NCBI RefSeq assembly: GCF_037646345.1
Contig: NZ_JBBEWR010000006.1
Span: 62,001-126,000 of the forward strand
DNA: 64,000 bases
From: Ascidiimonas aurantiaca
GTDB lineage: Bacteria; Bacteroidota; Bacteroidia; Flavobacteriales; Flavobacteriaceae
Direction of reading: 5' to 3'
In this document: positions 1-9,284 of the stretch, in pieces
How the letters are laid out: the number at the start of each line of letters is the position of its first letter
Position numbering within the stretch: the first letter of the stretch is position 1
Program-made: the position numbers and the translations under genes
Notes under the pieces: generated by a model
The model's database searches: none
What the model saw: the letters and a program-made list of their open reading frames with translations, nothing else
What the model was told of the DNA's origin: nothing

Positions 1-1
1 C

Positions 2-178
2 GCAGAAACCTGTATTCGTTTTGCAGCCGCCGCCAAAGAAAAACTGGAAGGTAGAAGGTACATTGACGGTGATCATTCTCTTCATGTTTTCCTTAAAGAA
101 ATAAGAGAATGGGTACGTACTAATCATCAACAGAAAGAAAAAAGAACATTAGTTCTAGAAAGTGAACTAAAAGACTGA
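2..178 (+). CDS. C-terminal end of an unrecognised protein (cut by window start)
   Basis: Only the last 58 codons are visible, open from the window edge to a TGA at 176-178. The fragment is charged and probably helical, with an Ala-rich stretch near its start and a Lys/Glu-rich tail. I recognise no family from so little sequence. It lies on the same strand as the polyketide synthase 215 bp downstream, but a strong terminator-like hairpin at 251-280 separates them, so it is probably the last gene of a preceding transcript. Whether it belongs to the polyketide locus cannot be judged here. Confidence 0.6.
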   Translation, partial: AETCIRFAAAAKEKLEGRRYIDGDHSLHVFLKEIREWVRTNHQQKEKRTLVLESELKD

Positions 179-250
179 AAACACCCCCACTTTTTGACAA
201 ACCAGAACACAAAAAACTAAACAAACAACAACCTTACCGATCTTCATACG

Positions 251-280
251 AGGGAGGGAGTAGTAACTACCTCCCTTTTT
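251..280 (+). terminator. Intrinsic terminator after the first gene
   Basis: AGGGAGG (251-257) pairs perfectly with CCTCCCT (270-276). Inside, a short TAG/CTA stem closes a 3-nt loop after a 3-nt bulge. The 3' arm runs into TTTTT. It sits 73 bp after the stop of the partial gene and about 110 bp before the PKS start, so it should insulate the PKS operon from upstream transcription. Confidence 0.75.
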
Positions 281-393
281 ACCTGGTGGTTCCGTTTAAA
301 ACCGTATCAGTTATCAGATCATGCTAAAACGGGTAGTACCAAGGCCATGAATAACTAAGTGAAAGATCAGTAGTATTTAACCATATAACCATT

Positions 394-3300
394 ATGAATA
401 ATATAGGAATTGCCATTGTGGGAATTGATTGCCGTTATCCGGGAGCAAATACCCCGGATAAGTACTGGGAGAACATTTTGTCCCTGAGGCAGCAGTTTAG
501 AAGAATCCCTGATAAAAGATTAAATCTTGATTATTATTATTCAGACGATAAATCACATATAGATTATACCTACTCAACAAAAGCATCGGTACTAACTAAC
601 TATCACTTCGATCGCGTAAAATACAGAGTCTCCAAATCCACTTTTGAACAAACCGACATGGCACACTGGCTGGCACTGGATGTTGCTTACGGAGCGTTAA
701 AAGATGCCGGTTTTGAAAATGGGGACGGGCTTGATAAAACACGTACGGGGGTTATTTTGGGAAATTCGTTAAACGGAGAATTTACCAGGGCCAATATTTT
801 GCGCTTGCGATGGCCATATATGTTAAAAGTATTGGAGTCCAGCCTGGCAGCCATGAATTACAGCAAAGAGGAAATATCAAAAATAGTAACAGGCACCGAA
901 AAAGTATATAAGGCTCCTTTCCCCAAACCAAATGCTGATACATTAGCCGGGGGATTAAGTAATACTATTGCCGGTCGTATTTGTAATTATTTTGATTTTA
1001 ATGGTGGTGGCTTTACTATAGACGGGGCATGTGCCTCTTCTCTGCTGGCGTTTGTAAATGGATGTAATGCGATTGTGAATAAAGAACTGGATGTAGCATT
1101 GGTGGGAGGTGTAGATCTAAGCATAGACCCGTTTGAAATGATCGGTTTTGCCAGAAACGGAGCTTTGGCCTCTCAGGAGATGGAAGTTTACAGTACAAAA
1201 TCTGCCGGCTTTTGGCCGGGAGAAGGCTGTGGGATCGTAGTTTTAATGGATGAAGAAGAAGCCTTAAAAAGAGGTTTAAACATATACAGTGTTATCAGAG
1301 GCTGGGGCATCTCATCTGATGGCGGCGGCGGGGTTACCCGTCCCAAATCGGAAACTCAGCAACTCGCCTTTGAAAGAGCCTATCAAAAAGCCGGTTACCA
1401 TATGGGTGAAGTAGCGCTTTTTGAAGGCCATGGTACCGGCACAACCCTTGGAGATAAAATAGAGCTTACCGCCCTGGTTAACTCTCTTAAGGAGCACGGT
1501 AAAAAGGGAGAACCCGCTATTCTGGGGTCTGTTAAACACCTTATTGGTCATACCAAGGCAGCTGCAGGCGTGGCAGGGCTCATAAAGGCAAGTCTGGCCC
1601 TTAAAAACGGAATTATACCGGCATCCAGAAAAGGTTCAGGGCTGCATGAAGTACTTGAAAATAATGACCACCTTCTAAGATTAGGAACAACCCCTCAGTT
1701 ATGGCATGGCCGGAAGCCTATGAAAGCATCGGTTTCATCTATGGGATTTGGAGGTATCAATGTACATCTCACTATGGAGGCTGCCAAAACAAACACGACC
1801 TTTAAAAAAGTACCGGCGAAAGTGAAAAAACTTTCACAATCTCATCGGGACAGTGAAATATTCCCTATCGCTGCTACAACAGCAGAAGCTTTTATAAAGA
1901 GAATCGAAAAACTTACAGTACTGGCCCGCGATATTTCCAGAGCAGAGCTCACCGACCTTTCGGCAACCATTTGTGAATCTTTTGATAATGCCGGACGTTG
2001 GAAAGTGGCAGTAGTGGCGGCAACTCCTGATGAGTTAAAAGCAAACCTGGAAAGAGTGCTCCAAAAAGTAAGTGAAGGAAAAGATCGTTATACTGATATT
2101 GAGAAAGGGATATTTATGGATATAACCGGGGAGGCCAAAACCCTGGCATTTCTTTTTCCCGGTCAGGGAGCCCCCATTTATAAAAGTCTGGGAGCATATG
2201 AGACCCTTTGCAAAAACCTTTTGGATATGGAAGTAAATACTTTTTCCTTCGAGGGAAAAGTAGCAGATACTTCGGTTGCACAGCCTGCTATTGTACAACG
2301 CACATTACAATCACTGGAACTCCTGGCACATTTTGGTATAGAAGCTACCTATGGTATAGGACATAGCCTGGGAGAGATATCAGCATTATCGTGGGCAGGC
2401 TTGTTCAACAGTGAAGATGCTGAGAAAATTGCCTGTGCCCGCGGAGCTTCAATGTCCACTTACGGAGAGCCGGGAGGTGCTATGCTTGCACTCAAATGTG
2501 ACCAGGAAACCGCAGAACTGTTAATTGCCGATTATCAGGTAGATATAACCGGGTATAATGGTAAAAACAGTATTGTAATAGGTGGTCGGGAAACCGAAAT
2601 ACTGGCTGTAAGTGAATTGGCTTTTGAAAAGGGTATCCAGAATGTAAAACTCCAGGTATCCCACGCATTTCATACTCCAATGATGCGGCCTGCGGCCCAA
2701 AAATTTAAAAAAGACCTTTCCCAATGGTCATTTGGAAAGACCCATAAAGATATTTTTTCTACGGTTTGTGGCAGTGCCCTCAACGGATCGGTAGATTATG
2801 TCGAACACCTTTACCAACAGATAGAGGCGCCGGTAAAATTCACTCAGGCAATTTCCCATTTAATAGATAAAGCAGAAGTGCTTATAGAAACAGGCCCCGG
2901 AAAGGCTTTAACCCGATCTCTTGAAGAGTATGAGGAATTTGAAACAGTAGCACTTGACTTTGGTTCTACTTCCTTTAGAGGGCTTCTGAATGTTTTAGCT
3001 ATTGCCCATATTTCAGGACAGGAAATTAGTTTCGGTGAGCTTAATCACAATCGCTACTATCAACCCTTTGATTTAAACCGGTGGGAGCTTGATGTATTGG
3101 TAAATCCATGTGAGAAAACCGAGTATAAGAGCGATATGGTGCGAACCATTATAGAAGCAGCTTCTCTAACCTCACAAATCATAACAGAAGAAAAAAGTGA
3201 GGCCATACAGGTAGCCAATGTGAACTCGGCACAAGGGGTAGAGCAGTATCTAAAACAACTCATAAGTCGTAAGACCGAACTTCCCGAAGCAACCCTTCAG

Positions 3301-5970
3301 GCTACCGACCGTATTCTGTCTGAACTTCATCTAAACTCGTTAGCCATTACAGAAATTATTTCCGTGGCTACAAAAGACTTTAACAAAAGCCAGAAAGTAT
3401 TTTCGGCGGCTTCCATCAAAGCAAATTCAGACGGGACTATTGCAGAAATAAGTGAAATTATTTTTAAAGGAGAAACCGGGAATATTGATAAACATCACAG
3501 AGAAGCAATACGTTTCAATACCACTCATAACTGGACACAGGCGTTCAGACGAATACAAACCCCTAAAAAAGCGGGAAACATCATTATTGACAAAGGCTCC
3601 GGGACGGTAACCATTAGTGGTACCTCCGGCTTTGAATCTCAATGGGAAAATGTAGTAGCAAAAGCAAACCTTCGTGTAGGTGACGGATCTATATTTATCT
3701 ATAGATCAGACCAGGCAGTAGAGACACTTCCCGATTTTCTTGCCTTTTTGAAAACAAGCCGCGTAAAACAAGGGCGTTTTTTAATGCTGGTAAACCTTAT
3801 GTCAGAAACCACAAACGGGGATCTGAGACCTCTGTTACGCTCTTTTTGTCAAGAAACACCAAACATTCAGTCTTTGTATCTTGAAATGCATACTGCACTT
3901 GAAAAGCCTGTGGAAATACTTATAAACGAATTACAAACAGTCACAGGGTATAAAGAAGTATGCTACGATCCTGAGGGGATACGCTCAGAATCAGAATTTG
4001 AAAGATATGCGATCACATCAAATAAAACAGATGAAGATCTGGGTCCCGAAGATGTGATACTGGCTACCGGAGGAGGAAAAGGGATAACCTTTGAATCTGT
4101 TCGGGAACTGGCATCCGTTACAGGAGCCAAAGTAGCCCTTATGGGACGTGCAGCTCCTGAAGAAGACAGGGTGTTGTCCCAAAATCTAAAAATACTTCGT
4201 GAAGAAGGGATTAAGTTTCATTATTGTCAGGCAGATGTTTGTGATGGAAAAGCAGTTACCAGAGGAGTAAAAGAATTGGTATCACATTTAGGTACCATTA
4301 CAGTACTGCTACATGGTGCGGGTATAAACACACCAAAACCTTTAAGCACATTAACTATTGATGATTTTAAAAATACATTATCTGTAAAATATAAGGGAAT
4401 TGAAAACGTAGTACAGGCCCTGGATATGGATAAAATGAAACTTGCTGTAGGTTTTGGGTCTATTATAGCCCAAATAGGGATGAAAGGGAATGCAGATTAT
4501 GCCTGGGCCAATGATCAACTGGCTATTTTTTTAAAAGACCTGGGTAAACAGTACCCCAAATGCAGATGTTTTACCCTTGAATGGTCCGTATGGGACGAGA
4601 CCGGGATGGGAGTAGCGCTTAACAGTGTGGACACACTCAAAAAAGAAGGTGTTTGGCCTATACCTGTCAAAGAGGCACTTTATTTCCTCAAAGCAACTGT
4701 ACTCAATAAAGATTTTAAAGAAAACCGCCTCATCATTTCAGGCCGTTTTGGAGATGTTCCGACCCTGATGTATGCTAAAAATAAAATACCATTGGGACGA
4801 TTTATATCGAAGATAAAGAATTATGTGCCAGCCGTTGAGATCGTATCCGATGTAGCAGTACATTTAAATGACGATGTGTATTTAAAGAACCATGTTTTCC
4901 AAAATCAGTATGTGTTTCCAACCGTAATGATACTGGAAGGGGTGGCTCAACTTATGAGCTTACTGGTACCCGATAAGGTTCAGAACCTTTGTTTTCGAAA
5001 TCTGCAAATACACAAATCCATATTCATCCCGGAAAAAGAATCCAATACCGTACGCTTTATCATTACAAGAGTAAATGATACCACTTTCAAAGCAGTGGTG
5101 CATAGCGAAGATTCCGGATATGAAGTAAATTGTTTTGAACTGGATATTTGTTTAGATACCATTTCTCATGAATATGTACCTGCAGGATATTTGGAAGAAC
5201 AAACCACCCTGCCATTGAGTGTAGAAAAAAAGTTCTATGATGATCTTTTGTTTCATCACGGACCTTTCAGGCGCATTACCTCATTCCTGAAAATTACAGC
5301 TACAGAATCAATTGCAACGGCCCATACCAGTACAGAAGATACCTGGTTTGGAGCTTTTATCCCCGATAGCTTGGTGTTGGGAGACCCCGGTCTTAACGAT
5401 GCGGCTATACATTGTCATCAGGCATGCAGACCCGGATTTAGTTTGTTACCTACCGGAGCAAAAGAGATCTATATTACAACAAAAGAAGTGCCCGGGCCTC
5501 TTTATATACATACCCGTGAATTGTATGAAGAAAATAACCAAACTGTAATAGATGTCTGTATTCACAATGCAAAAGGTGAAGTGAAGCAGTCCTGGAAAAG
5601 CCTGACTCTTACCAAAGTTTCGGGAACTGCCTTCAGCGGGATCTGGGATTCGCATTTCCTTACTGCCTACTTGCAATATGAATGTATAAAACGTACCGGA
5701 GACCGGTCATTTCAGTTGTCTTTGCAAGGCTGTCAGCATGTAATAGAAAATCTGAAGAACGGAGCTGATACCCAGCTTTTGGAATTTCAGGGATATCAGT
5801 TTACTCTGGCCAAAGCAACATCAACAGAAATGATTAATGATATTTCAATACATACAGATCATGATCGTGAAGTATTGGAGACAATTTCTGAGATGCGTAT
5901 AGAGGGAATAGAAGAACCGGTTTTTCTCAGAGTATCTCAACTTAATTACAGCCAGGAAATTAAACAATAA
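394..5970 (+). CDS. Iterative type I polyketide synthase, enediyne-PKS (PKSE)-like, KS-AT-ACP-KR-DH
   Basis: 1858 residues. Domains in order: ketosynthase about 1-460 with the catalytic triad Cys213 (GACASS), His346 (GHGTGT) and His386 (IGHTKAAAG); acyltransferase about 590-880 with Ser658 in GHSLGE; a single carrier domain about 950-1030 with Ser982 in the LNSL motif; ketoreductase about 1215-1440 with the nucleotide-binding GGGKGI loop; double-hotdog dehydratase about 1490-1735 with His1500 (KNHVF) and Asp1669 (GDPGLNDAAIH). The order, the single LNSL carrier and the GDPG-type dehydratase motif match the enediyne PKS family (SgcE/CalE8), whose members make linear conjugated polyenes. The fused phosphopantetheinyl transferase that ends classical PKSEs is not visible in the last 120 residues, so activation would be in trans. 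The next gene is the matching thioesterase, 19 bp away. A PfaA-like polyunsaturated lipid synthase is the main alternative. Confidence 0.85.
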   Translation: MNNIGIAIVGIDCRYPGANTPDKYWENILSLRQQFRRIPDKRLNLDYYYSDDKSHIDYTYSTKASVLTNYHFDRVKYRVSKSTFEQTDMAHWLALDVAYGALKDAGFENGDGLDKTRTGVILGNSLNGEFTRANILRLRWPYMLKVLESSLAAMNYSKEEISKIVTGTEKVYKAPFPKPNADTLAGGLSNTIAGRICNYFDFNGGGFTIDGACASSLLAFVNGCNAIVNKELDVALVGGVDLSIDPFEMIGFARNGALASQEMEVYSTKSAGFWPGEGCGIVVLMDEEEALKRGLNIYSVIRGWGISSDGGGGVTRPKSETQQLAFERAYQKAGYHMGEVALFEGHGTGTTLGDKIELTALVNSLKEHGKKGEPAILGSVKHLIGHTKAAAGVAGLIKASLALKNGIIPASRKGSGLHEVLENNDHLLRLGTTPQLWHGRKPMKASVSSMGFGGINVHLTMEAAKTNTTFKKVPAKVKKLSQSHRDSEIFPIAATTAEAFIKRIEKLTVLARDISRAELTDLSATICESFDNAGRWKVAVVAATPDELKANLERVLQKVSEGKDRYTDIEKGIFMDITGEAKTLAFLFPGQGAPIYKSLGAYETLCKNLLDMEVNTFSFEGKVADTSVAQPAIVQRTLQSLELLAHFGIEATYGIGHSLGEISALSWAGLFNSEDAEKIACARGASMSTYGEPGGAMLALKCDQETAELLIADYQVDITGYNGKNSIVIGGRETEILAVSELAFEKGIQNVKLQVSHAFHTPMMRPAAQKFKKDLSQWSFGKTHKDIFSTVCGSALNGSVDYVEHLYQQIEAPVKFTQAISHLIDKAEVLIETGPGKALTRSLEEYEEFETVALDFGSTSFRGLLNVLAIAHISGQEISFGELNHNRYYQPFDLNRWELDVLVNPCEKTEYKSDMVRTIIEAASLTSQIITEEKSEAIQVANVNSAQGVEQYLKQLISRKTELPEATLQATDRILSELHLNSLAITEIISVATKDFNKSQKVFSAASIKANSDGTIAEISEIIFKGETGNIDKHHREAIRFNTTHNWTQAFRRIQTPKKAGNIIIDKGSGTVTISGTSGFESQWENVVAKANLRVGDGSIFIYRSDQAVETLPDFLAFLKTSRVKQGRFLMLVNLMSETTNGDLRPLLRSFCQETPNIQSLYLEMHTALEKPVEILINELQTVTGYKEVCYDPEGIRSESEFERYAITSNKTDEDLGPEDVILATGGGKGITFESVRELASVTGAKVALMGRAAPEEDRVLSQNLKILREEGIKFHYCQADVCDGKAVTRGVKELVSHLGTITVLLHGAGINTPKPLSTLTIDDFKNTLSVKYKGIENVVQALDMDKMKLAVGFGSIIAQIGMKGNADYAWANDQLAIFLKDLGKQYPKCRCFTLEWSVWDETGMGVALNSVDTLKKEGVWPIPVKEALYFLKATVLNKDFKENRLIISGRFGDVPTLMYAKNKIPLGRFISKIKNYVPAVEIVSDVAVHLNDDVYLKNHVFQNQYVFPTVMILEGVAQLMSLLVPDKVQNLCFRNLQIHKSIFIPEKESNTVRFIITRVNDTTFKAVVHSEDSGYEVNCFELDICLDTISHEYVPAGYLEEQTTLPLSVEKKFYDDLLFHHGPFRRITSFLKITATESIATAHTSTEDTWFGAFIPDSLVLGDPGLNDAAIHCHQACRPGFSLLPTGAKEIYITTKEVPGPLYIHTRELYEENNQTVIDVCIHNAKGEVKQSWKSLTLTKVSGTAFSGIWDSHFLTAYLQYECIKRTGDRSFQLSLQGCQHVIENLKNGADTQLLEFQGYQFTLAKATSTEMINDISIHTDHDREVLETISEMRIEGIEEPVFLRVSQLNYSQEIKQ

Positions 5971-5989
5971 CTATTAAACACATAAAAAT

Positions 5990-6442
5990 ATGCCGCTGAT
6001 CAAGACGCCGGAAGGGGCCTTTTATGAATATAGGTTTATAGCCACATTTGAAGAAACCAACCTGGTAGGAAACATTTATTTTGCCAATTATGCCCTGTGG
6101 CAGGGTAAATGCAGAGAAATGTTTATCTACGAATACTGCCGGGATGTGGTAAAAGAGATACATAACGGCTTAGGACTTATTACACTGGACCTGAGCCTGC
6201 AATATGTTTCTCAGCTTTTTGCATTTGATACCGTAGTCATGCGAATGTCTCTTGAAGCCCAGAGTGAAAGTCGTTTACTTATGAATTTTGAATACTATCG
6301 TGAAGAGGAAGGTAAGCTTACCCTGGTATGTAAGGGGCATCAGGCTACAGCCGCCATGCGTGAAGTTGACGGAAAGATGGTTCCCGTGCATTTCCCCGAT
6401 TCTATGATAGAAGCACTTGAAACCTATAAAGCCATGGTATAA
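5990..6442 (+). CDS. Hotdog thioesterase, SgcE10/CalE7-like, partner of the PKS
   Basis: 150-residue single hotdog (4HBT) protein. The segment TNLVGNIYFANYALWQGKCRE near residue 22 is the helix/loop signature of the thioesterases encoded beside enediyne-type PKSs, which release the polyene chain from the carrier domain by hydrolysis. It starts 19 bp after the PKS stop and precedes the ABC transporter genes, so it is almost certainly co-transcribed. The family is known to work with PKSE to free heptaene-type products. The exact product here is unknown. It is cytosolic, with no signal peptide. Confidence 0.85.
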   Translation: MPLIKTPEGAFYEYRFIATFEETNLVGNIYFANYALWQGKCREMFIYEYCRDVVKEIHNGLGLITLDLSLQYVSQLFAFDTVVMRMSLEAQSESRLLMNFEYYREEEGKLTLVCKGHQATAAMREVDGKMVPVHFPDSMIEALETYKAMV

Positions 6443-6458
6443 CCAAAGAATATTAAAA

Positions 6459-7199
6459 ATGAACCTAACAGAAATTAAAGAGCAATCATCGTCATCTGTA
6501 AAAAACCCTGCGCTTCTCGAGTTCAGAAAAGTGGAAAAAACATACCGGCTGGGTAATCAGTCCATCAAAGCTTTAAAAGGTATAAACCTATCCATAGAGC
6601 ATGGGGAATTCCTGGCTATAGCCGGCCCTTCCGGAAGCGGTAAAAGCACCCTCCTTAATCTGGTGTCTTTAATAGATACCCCTACCTCCGGAAGTGTACG
6701 GTATAATGATGTTAATGTAGGCAGTTTTACAGATAAGGCTATAACTGCTTTTCGAAACCGGAAAATTGGTATAGTATTTCAGAACTACAATCTGATACCG
6801 GTATTAAGTGCAGAAGAGAATGTAGCTTTTGCGTTGCAGGTACAACAAGATACTTCATACAAGAACAGCTTAAATGAGGCCCGGGCGATATTAAATGAGG
6901 TAGGTTTGGGAGGCCACCTCAGGCATCGCCCGGCCAATTTAAGCGGCGGACAACAACAAAGGGTGGCTATTGCCCGGGCGCTGGTAACCAGTCCTGAAAT
7001 TGTAGTAGCCGACGAGCCTACTTCTGCTCTCGATACTAAAACCGGAATGGAAATCATTGACCTTATGCAGAAACTCAATGAAACCAAAAGAACCACTTTT
7101 GTTTTTTCAACGCATGACCCCAGAGTAATTAAGCGGGTAAACTATGTGATTAATCTGGAAGACGGGCATATTGTAAACGAATCAAACAAGAACCAATGA
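6459..7199 (+). CDS. ABC transporter ATP-binding protein, LolD/MacB type
   Basis: About 246 residues from the ATG at 6459. An upstream TTG in frame would overlap the thioesterase end and adds no conserved sequence. Walker A is GPSGSGKST, the signature is LSGGQQQRVAIARAL and Walker B ends VVADEPTSALD, with the switch histidine in STHD. The set is typical of the LolD/MacB/FtsE-like class that powers mechanotransmission rather than pore transport. It overlaps the FtsX-type permease by 4 bp. With the LolA-like gene downstream, it probably extracts a lipid or lipidated product from the inner membrane. Confidence 0.9.
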   Translation: MNLTEIKEQSSSSVKNPALLEFRKVEKTYRLGNQSIKALKGINLSIEHGEFLAIAGPSGSGKSTLLNLVSLIDTPTSGSVRYNDVNVGSFTDKAITAFRNRKIGIVFQNYNLIPVLSAEENVAFALQVQQDTSYKNSLNEARAILNEVGLGGHLRHRPANLSGGQQQRVAIARALVTSPEIVVADEPTSALDTKTGMEIIDLMQKLNETKRTTFVFSTHDPRVIKRVNYVINLEDGHIVNESNKNQ

Positions 7200-8446
7200 A
7201 TTATTTAAAACTGGCACTGCGAAATATACGAAGGCATAGAAACCGATCACTGGTTACTATCCTTACCATATGCCTGGGCTTTACGGCTCTGGGTGTTCTG
7301 GGAGGAGTAGTTACCAATATTTTTTCAAGATTGAAGGCTCAGGCTATTATTGTTGAGAAACTGGGGCATCTTACTTTCGCTAAAGAAGGGTATTTTAAAA
7401 ATCATAAAATAGAACCCGAAAAATATCTCTGGGAAGAAGAAGAACTACAAGAGATCCTCACCCTTCTTGAAGCAGATCCGCAGGTAACATTTGCTACCCC
7501 GAGACTGAGCCTTTTTGGAGTAGCGAGTAACGGGAGGGCATCCACCATCTTCATTACAGAAGCAGTTATTCCAGAAGACGATAAAAAACTTATGGCAGTA
7601 ACTGTAGATGGCAGAAAACGAACTACCGGAGCCATCTCTATAAGTACAGGAAATGCCATTCATACAGAAGTGGCTATAGGTTCTGAACTTTCATCCAATC
7701 TGGGCCTTGAAAAAGGAGATTACTTTACACTTCTTACTACAACTAAAGATGGTATGGCCAATGCTGCCGATACAGATATAGTAGATGTTTACAATACGGG
7801 CAATCCCGCCACCAATGACAAATTTGTACTCTCTCATTTTAAGCTCGCTCAGGAATTGTATGACACCCGGGGTGCAGAGAGAATTGTGGTAGTGCTCAAT
7901 TCACCGGATGACATAGAAAAAGCCAGGGCTTCACTACTGGAAAAGTTGGGTAATGCCGGGTATAAGGTCGAAGTACAAAGCTGGAAAGAACGATCGCTGT
8001 TTTACGGGCGTGTAACCAAAATGTTTGGTATTATTTTCCGGGTGCTTACCGCAATTATAACTGTGGTAGTGCTACTCACCTTGCTCAATACTATGCAAAT
8101 GGCAGTTTCAGAACGTACCCGGGAAATAGGTACTATGAGAGCTATAGGTATGCAAAGGGTAAAAGTGATCTTTTTATTTTGTATGGAAGGTTTGCTAATG
8201 GCTCTGTTAGGCTGTGCGCTTGCTTTACCGGTATTGTTTGGAATAGCTGCATTACTGGAAGCACTTAACGTTTCATTCATACCCCCGGTAGGTTCTGCCC
8301 CAGTGCCCATCACACTAATGTTTAAACCTTTAAACATTATACTGGTACTGGTACTTTTCTCAGTAGCAGCCCTTATTTCCTCATTTATAGTATCTAATAA
8401 AATCGCGAGACAAAAAGTAGTAGTCTCTTTATCAAAAATCAATTAA
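7196..8446 (+). CDS. FtsX/MacB-type ABC permease
   Basis: 416 residues. One N-terminal membrane helix (about 20-45) is followed by a large periplasmic MacB-like domain (about 50-270) and three C-terminal helices (about 275-405). The cytoplasmic loop holds the coupling motif SERTREIGTMRAIGM, typical of FtsX-family permeases such as LolC/E and MacB. Its start overlaps the ATPase stop by 4 bp. Family knowledge places such proteins in lipoprotein release, antibiotic efflux or envelope signalling. The LolA-like carrier and outer-membrane barrel in the same gene string favour trafficking of the polyketide product towards the outer membrane, which is inference. Confidence 0.88.
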   Translation: MNYLKLALRNIRRHRNRSLVTILTICLGFTALGVLGGVVTNIFSRLKAQAIIVEKLGHLTFAKEGYFKNHKIEPEKYLWEEEELQEILTLLEADPQVTFATPRLSLFGVASNGRASTIFITEAVIPEDDKKLMAVTVDGRKRTTGAISISTGNAIHTEVAIGSELSSNLGLEKGDYFTLLTTTKDGMANAADTDIVDVYNTGNPATNDKFVLSHFKLAQELYDTRGAERIVVVLNSPDDIEKARASLLEKLGNAGYKVEVQSWKERSLFYGRVTKMFGIIFRVLTAIITVVVLLTLLNTMQMAVSERTREIGTMRAIGMQRVKVIFLFCMEGLLMALLGCALALPVLFGIAALLEALNVSFIPPVGSAPVPITLMFKPLNIILVLVLFSVAALISSFIVSNKIARQKVVVSLSKIN

Positions 8447-8457
8447 AAAAATACGAT

Positions 8458-8742
8458 ATGAAAACAACACAGGTTTCTTTAAAGTTCCCAACGCAATTTT
8501 CACGATACATTAACCACATAGATGAAGTTACCTTTAAAGGAGAGTCACTCTCAGATCTTATAGATGAACTGGAAACCACTTACGGCAACATCAAAGATCG
8601 TTTGTTTGATGAAGAAGGGCGGGTACGCCCCTACCTTAATCTCTTTATAGGTAAAAAAAATGTGGAATCGCTACAGGGGTTGCATACGCCTGTTAATGAA
8701 GGAGACCGGATCTCTTTATTGCTCTCCAGGGCAGGAGGATAA
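8458..8742 (+). CDS. CysO/MoaD/ThiS-family sulfur-carrier protein
   Basis: 94 residues with a ubiquitin-like beta-grasp pattern, ending exactly in Ala-Gly-Gly, the C-terminus that an E1-like enzyme adenylates and thiocarboxylates. The spacing (Leu-Glu-x-x-Tyr, then Arg-Leu-x-Asp, an Asn-x-Phe strand, a Gly-Asp turn, hydrophobic strand and AGG) resembles CysO of mycobacterial cysteine synthesis more than molybdopterin MoaD. No MoaE, CysM or JAMM peptidase gene is in the window, but a rhodanese-E1 fusion lies at 14066-15241. It begins 11 bp after the permease and sits inside the polyketide operon, so its sulfur acceptor may be a polyketide intermediate or an unlinked pathway. Confidence 0.85.
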   Translation: MKTTQVSLKFPTQFSRYINHIDEVTFKGESLSDLIDELETTYGNIKDRLFDEEGRVRPYLNLFIGKKNVESLQGLHTPVNEGDRISLLLSRAGG

Positions 8743-8759
8743 ACCGCAAAGCAAAAGAT

Positions 8760-9224
8760 ATGCTAAAAATAGTATTGCTAAATATGCATGTGATTGCCGG
8801 TATTATTTGGGTAGGGGCCGTGTTTATGGGTACCTTTATCGACTGGCCCTCGGCACGTGCAAGTGTCCCAAAAGGCCGTTTTCCTTTTAAGTTTATTGTA
8901 GGCCAGGGGAACCGGGTTTTCTATAGTGTGTATTCCGGAATTATCATTTTATGGGTTTCCGGTATTGGGCTTGTACTGGTAGATCCGCCTTCGGGGACGT
9001 TTGAACTGGTTATGGTGATTATCAAAATTACATGTTTGTTCCTGATGACCGCTTTTACATTGTATGGTACCCTGTCCACCTGGCCCAAGCTTCAGCTGGC
9101 TACCCACGAAGAAGCCTATAGGCATTACAGGTATTATATGTACCGGGCCATAGGTACTTTTTCCCTTGGTATTGTTGCCTCACTGGCCGGGTTATGGCTC
9201 AGGAACTATTATCTGATCAACTGA
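8760..9224 (+). CDS. Small four-helix membrane protein, CopD/HemJ-like
   Basis: 154 residues with about four hydrophobic segments (roughly 5-25, 50-75, 83-105, 128-148). A histidine sits in the first helix (NMHVIAGIIWVG), an arrangement seen in CopD- and HemJ-like membrane proteins that bind heme or copper. That resemblance is only by pattern. A cytosolic loop contains a Thr-His-Glu-Glu motif. It lies 17 bp after the sulfur carrier and 60 bp before the LolA-like gene, so it is probably in the operon. A redox or membrane-assembly role fits but is unproven. Confidence 0.7.
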   Translation: MLKIVLLNMHVIAGIIWVGAVFMGTFIDWPSARASVPKGRFPFKFIVGQGNRVFYSVYSGIIILWVSGIGLVLVDPPSGTFELVMVIIKITCLFLMTAFTLYGTLSTWPKLQLATHEEAYRHYRYYMYRAIGTFSLGIVASLAGLWLRNYYLIN

Positions 9225-9284
9225 AAAAAACCGTTCTGTGTTAAAAACAACCTAACCATTTAAAAACACTAAAAAAATATTCTC

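Noticed and set aside
5550..5970. Fused PPTase domain at the PKS C-terminus
   Set aside because: The remaining length is short and the expected acidic and WxxKE motifs are not present.
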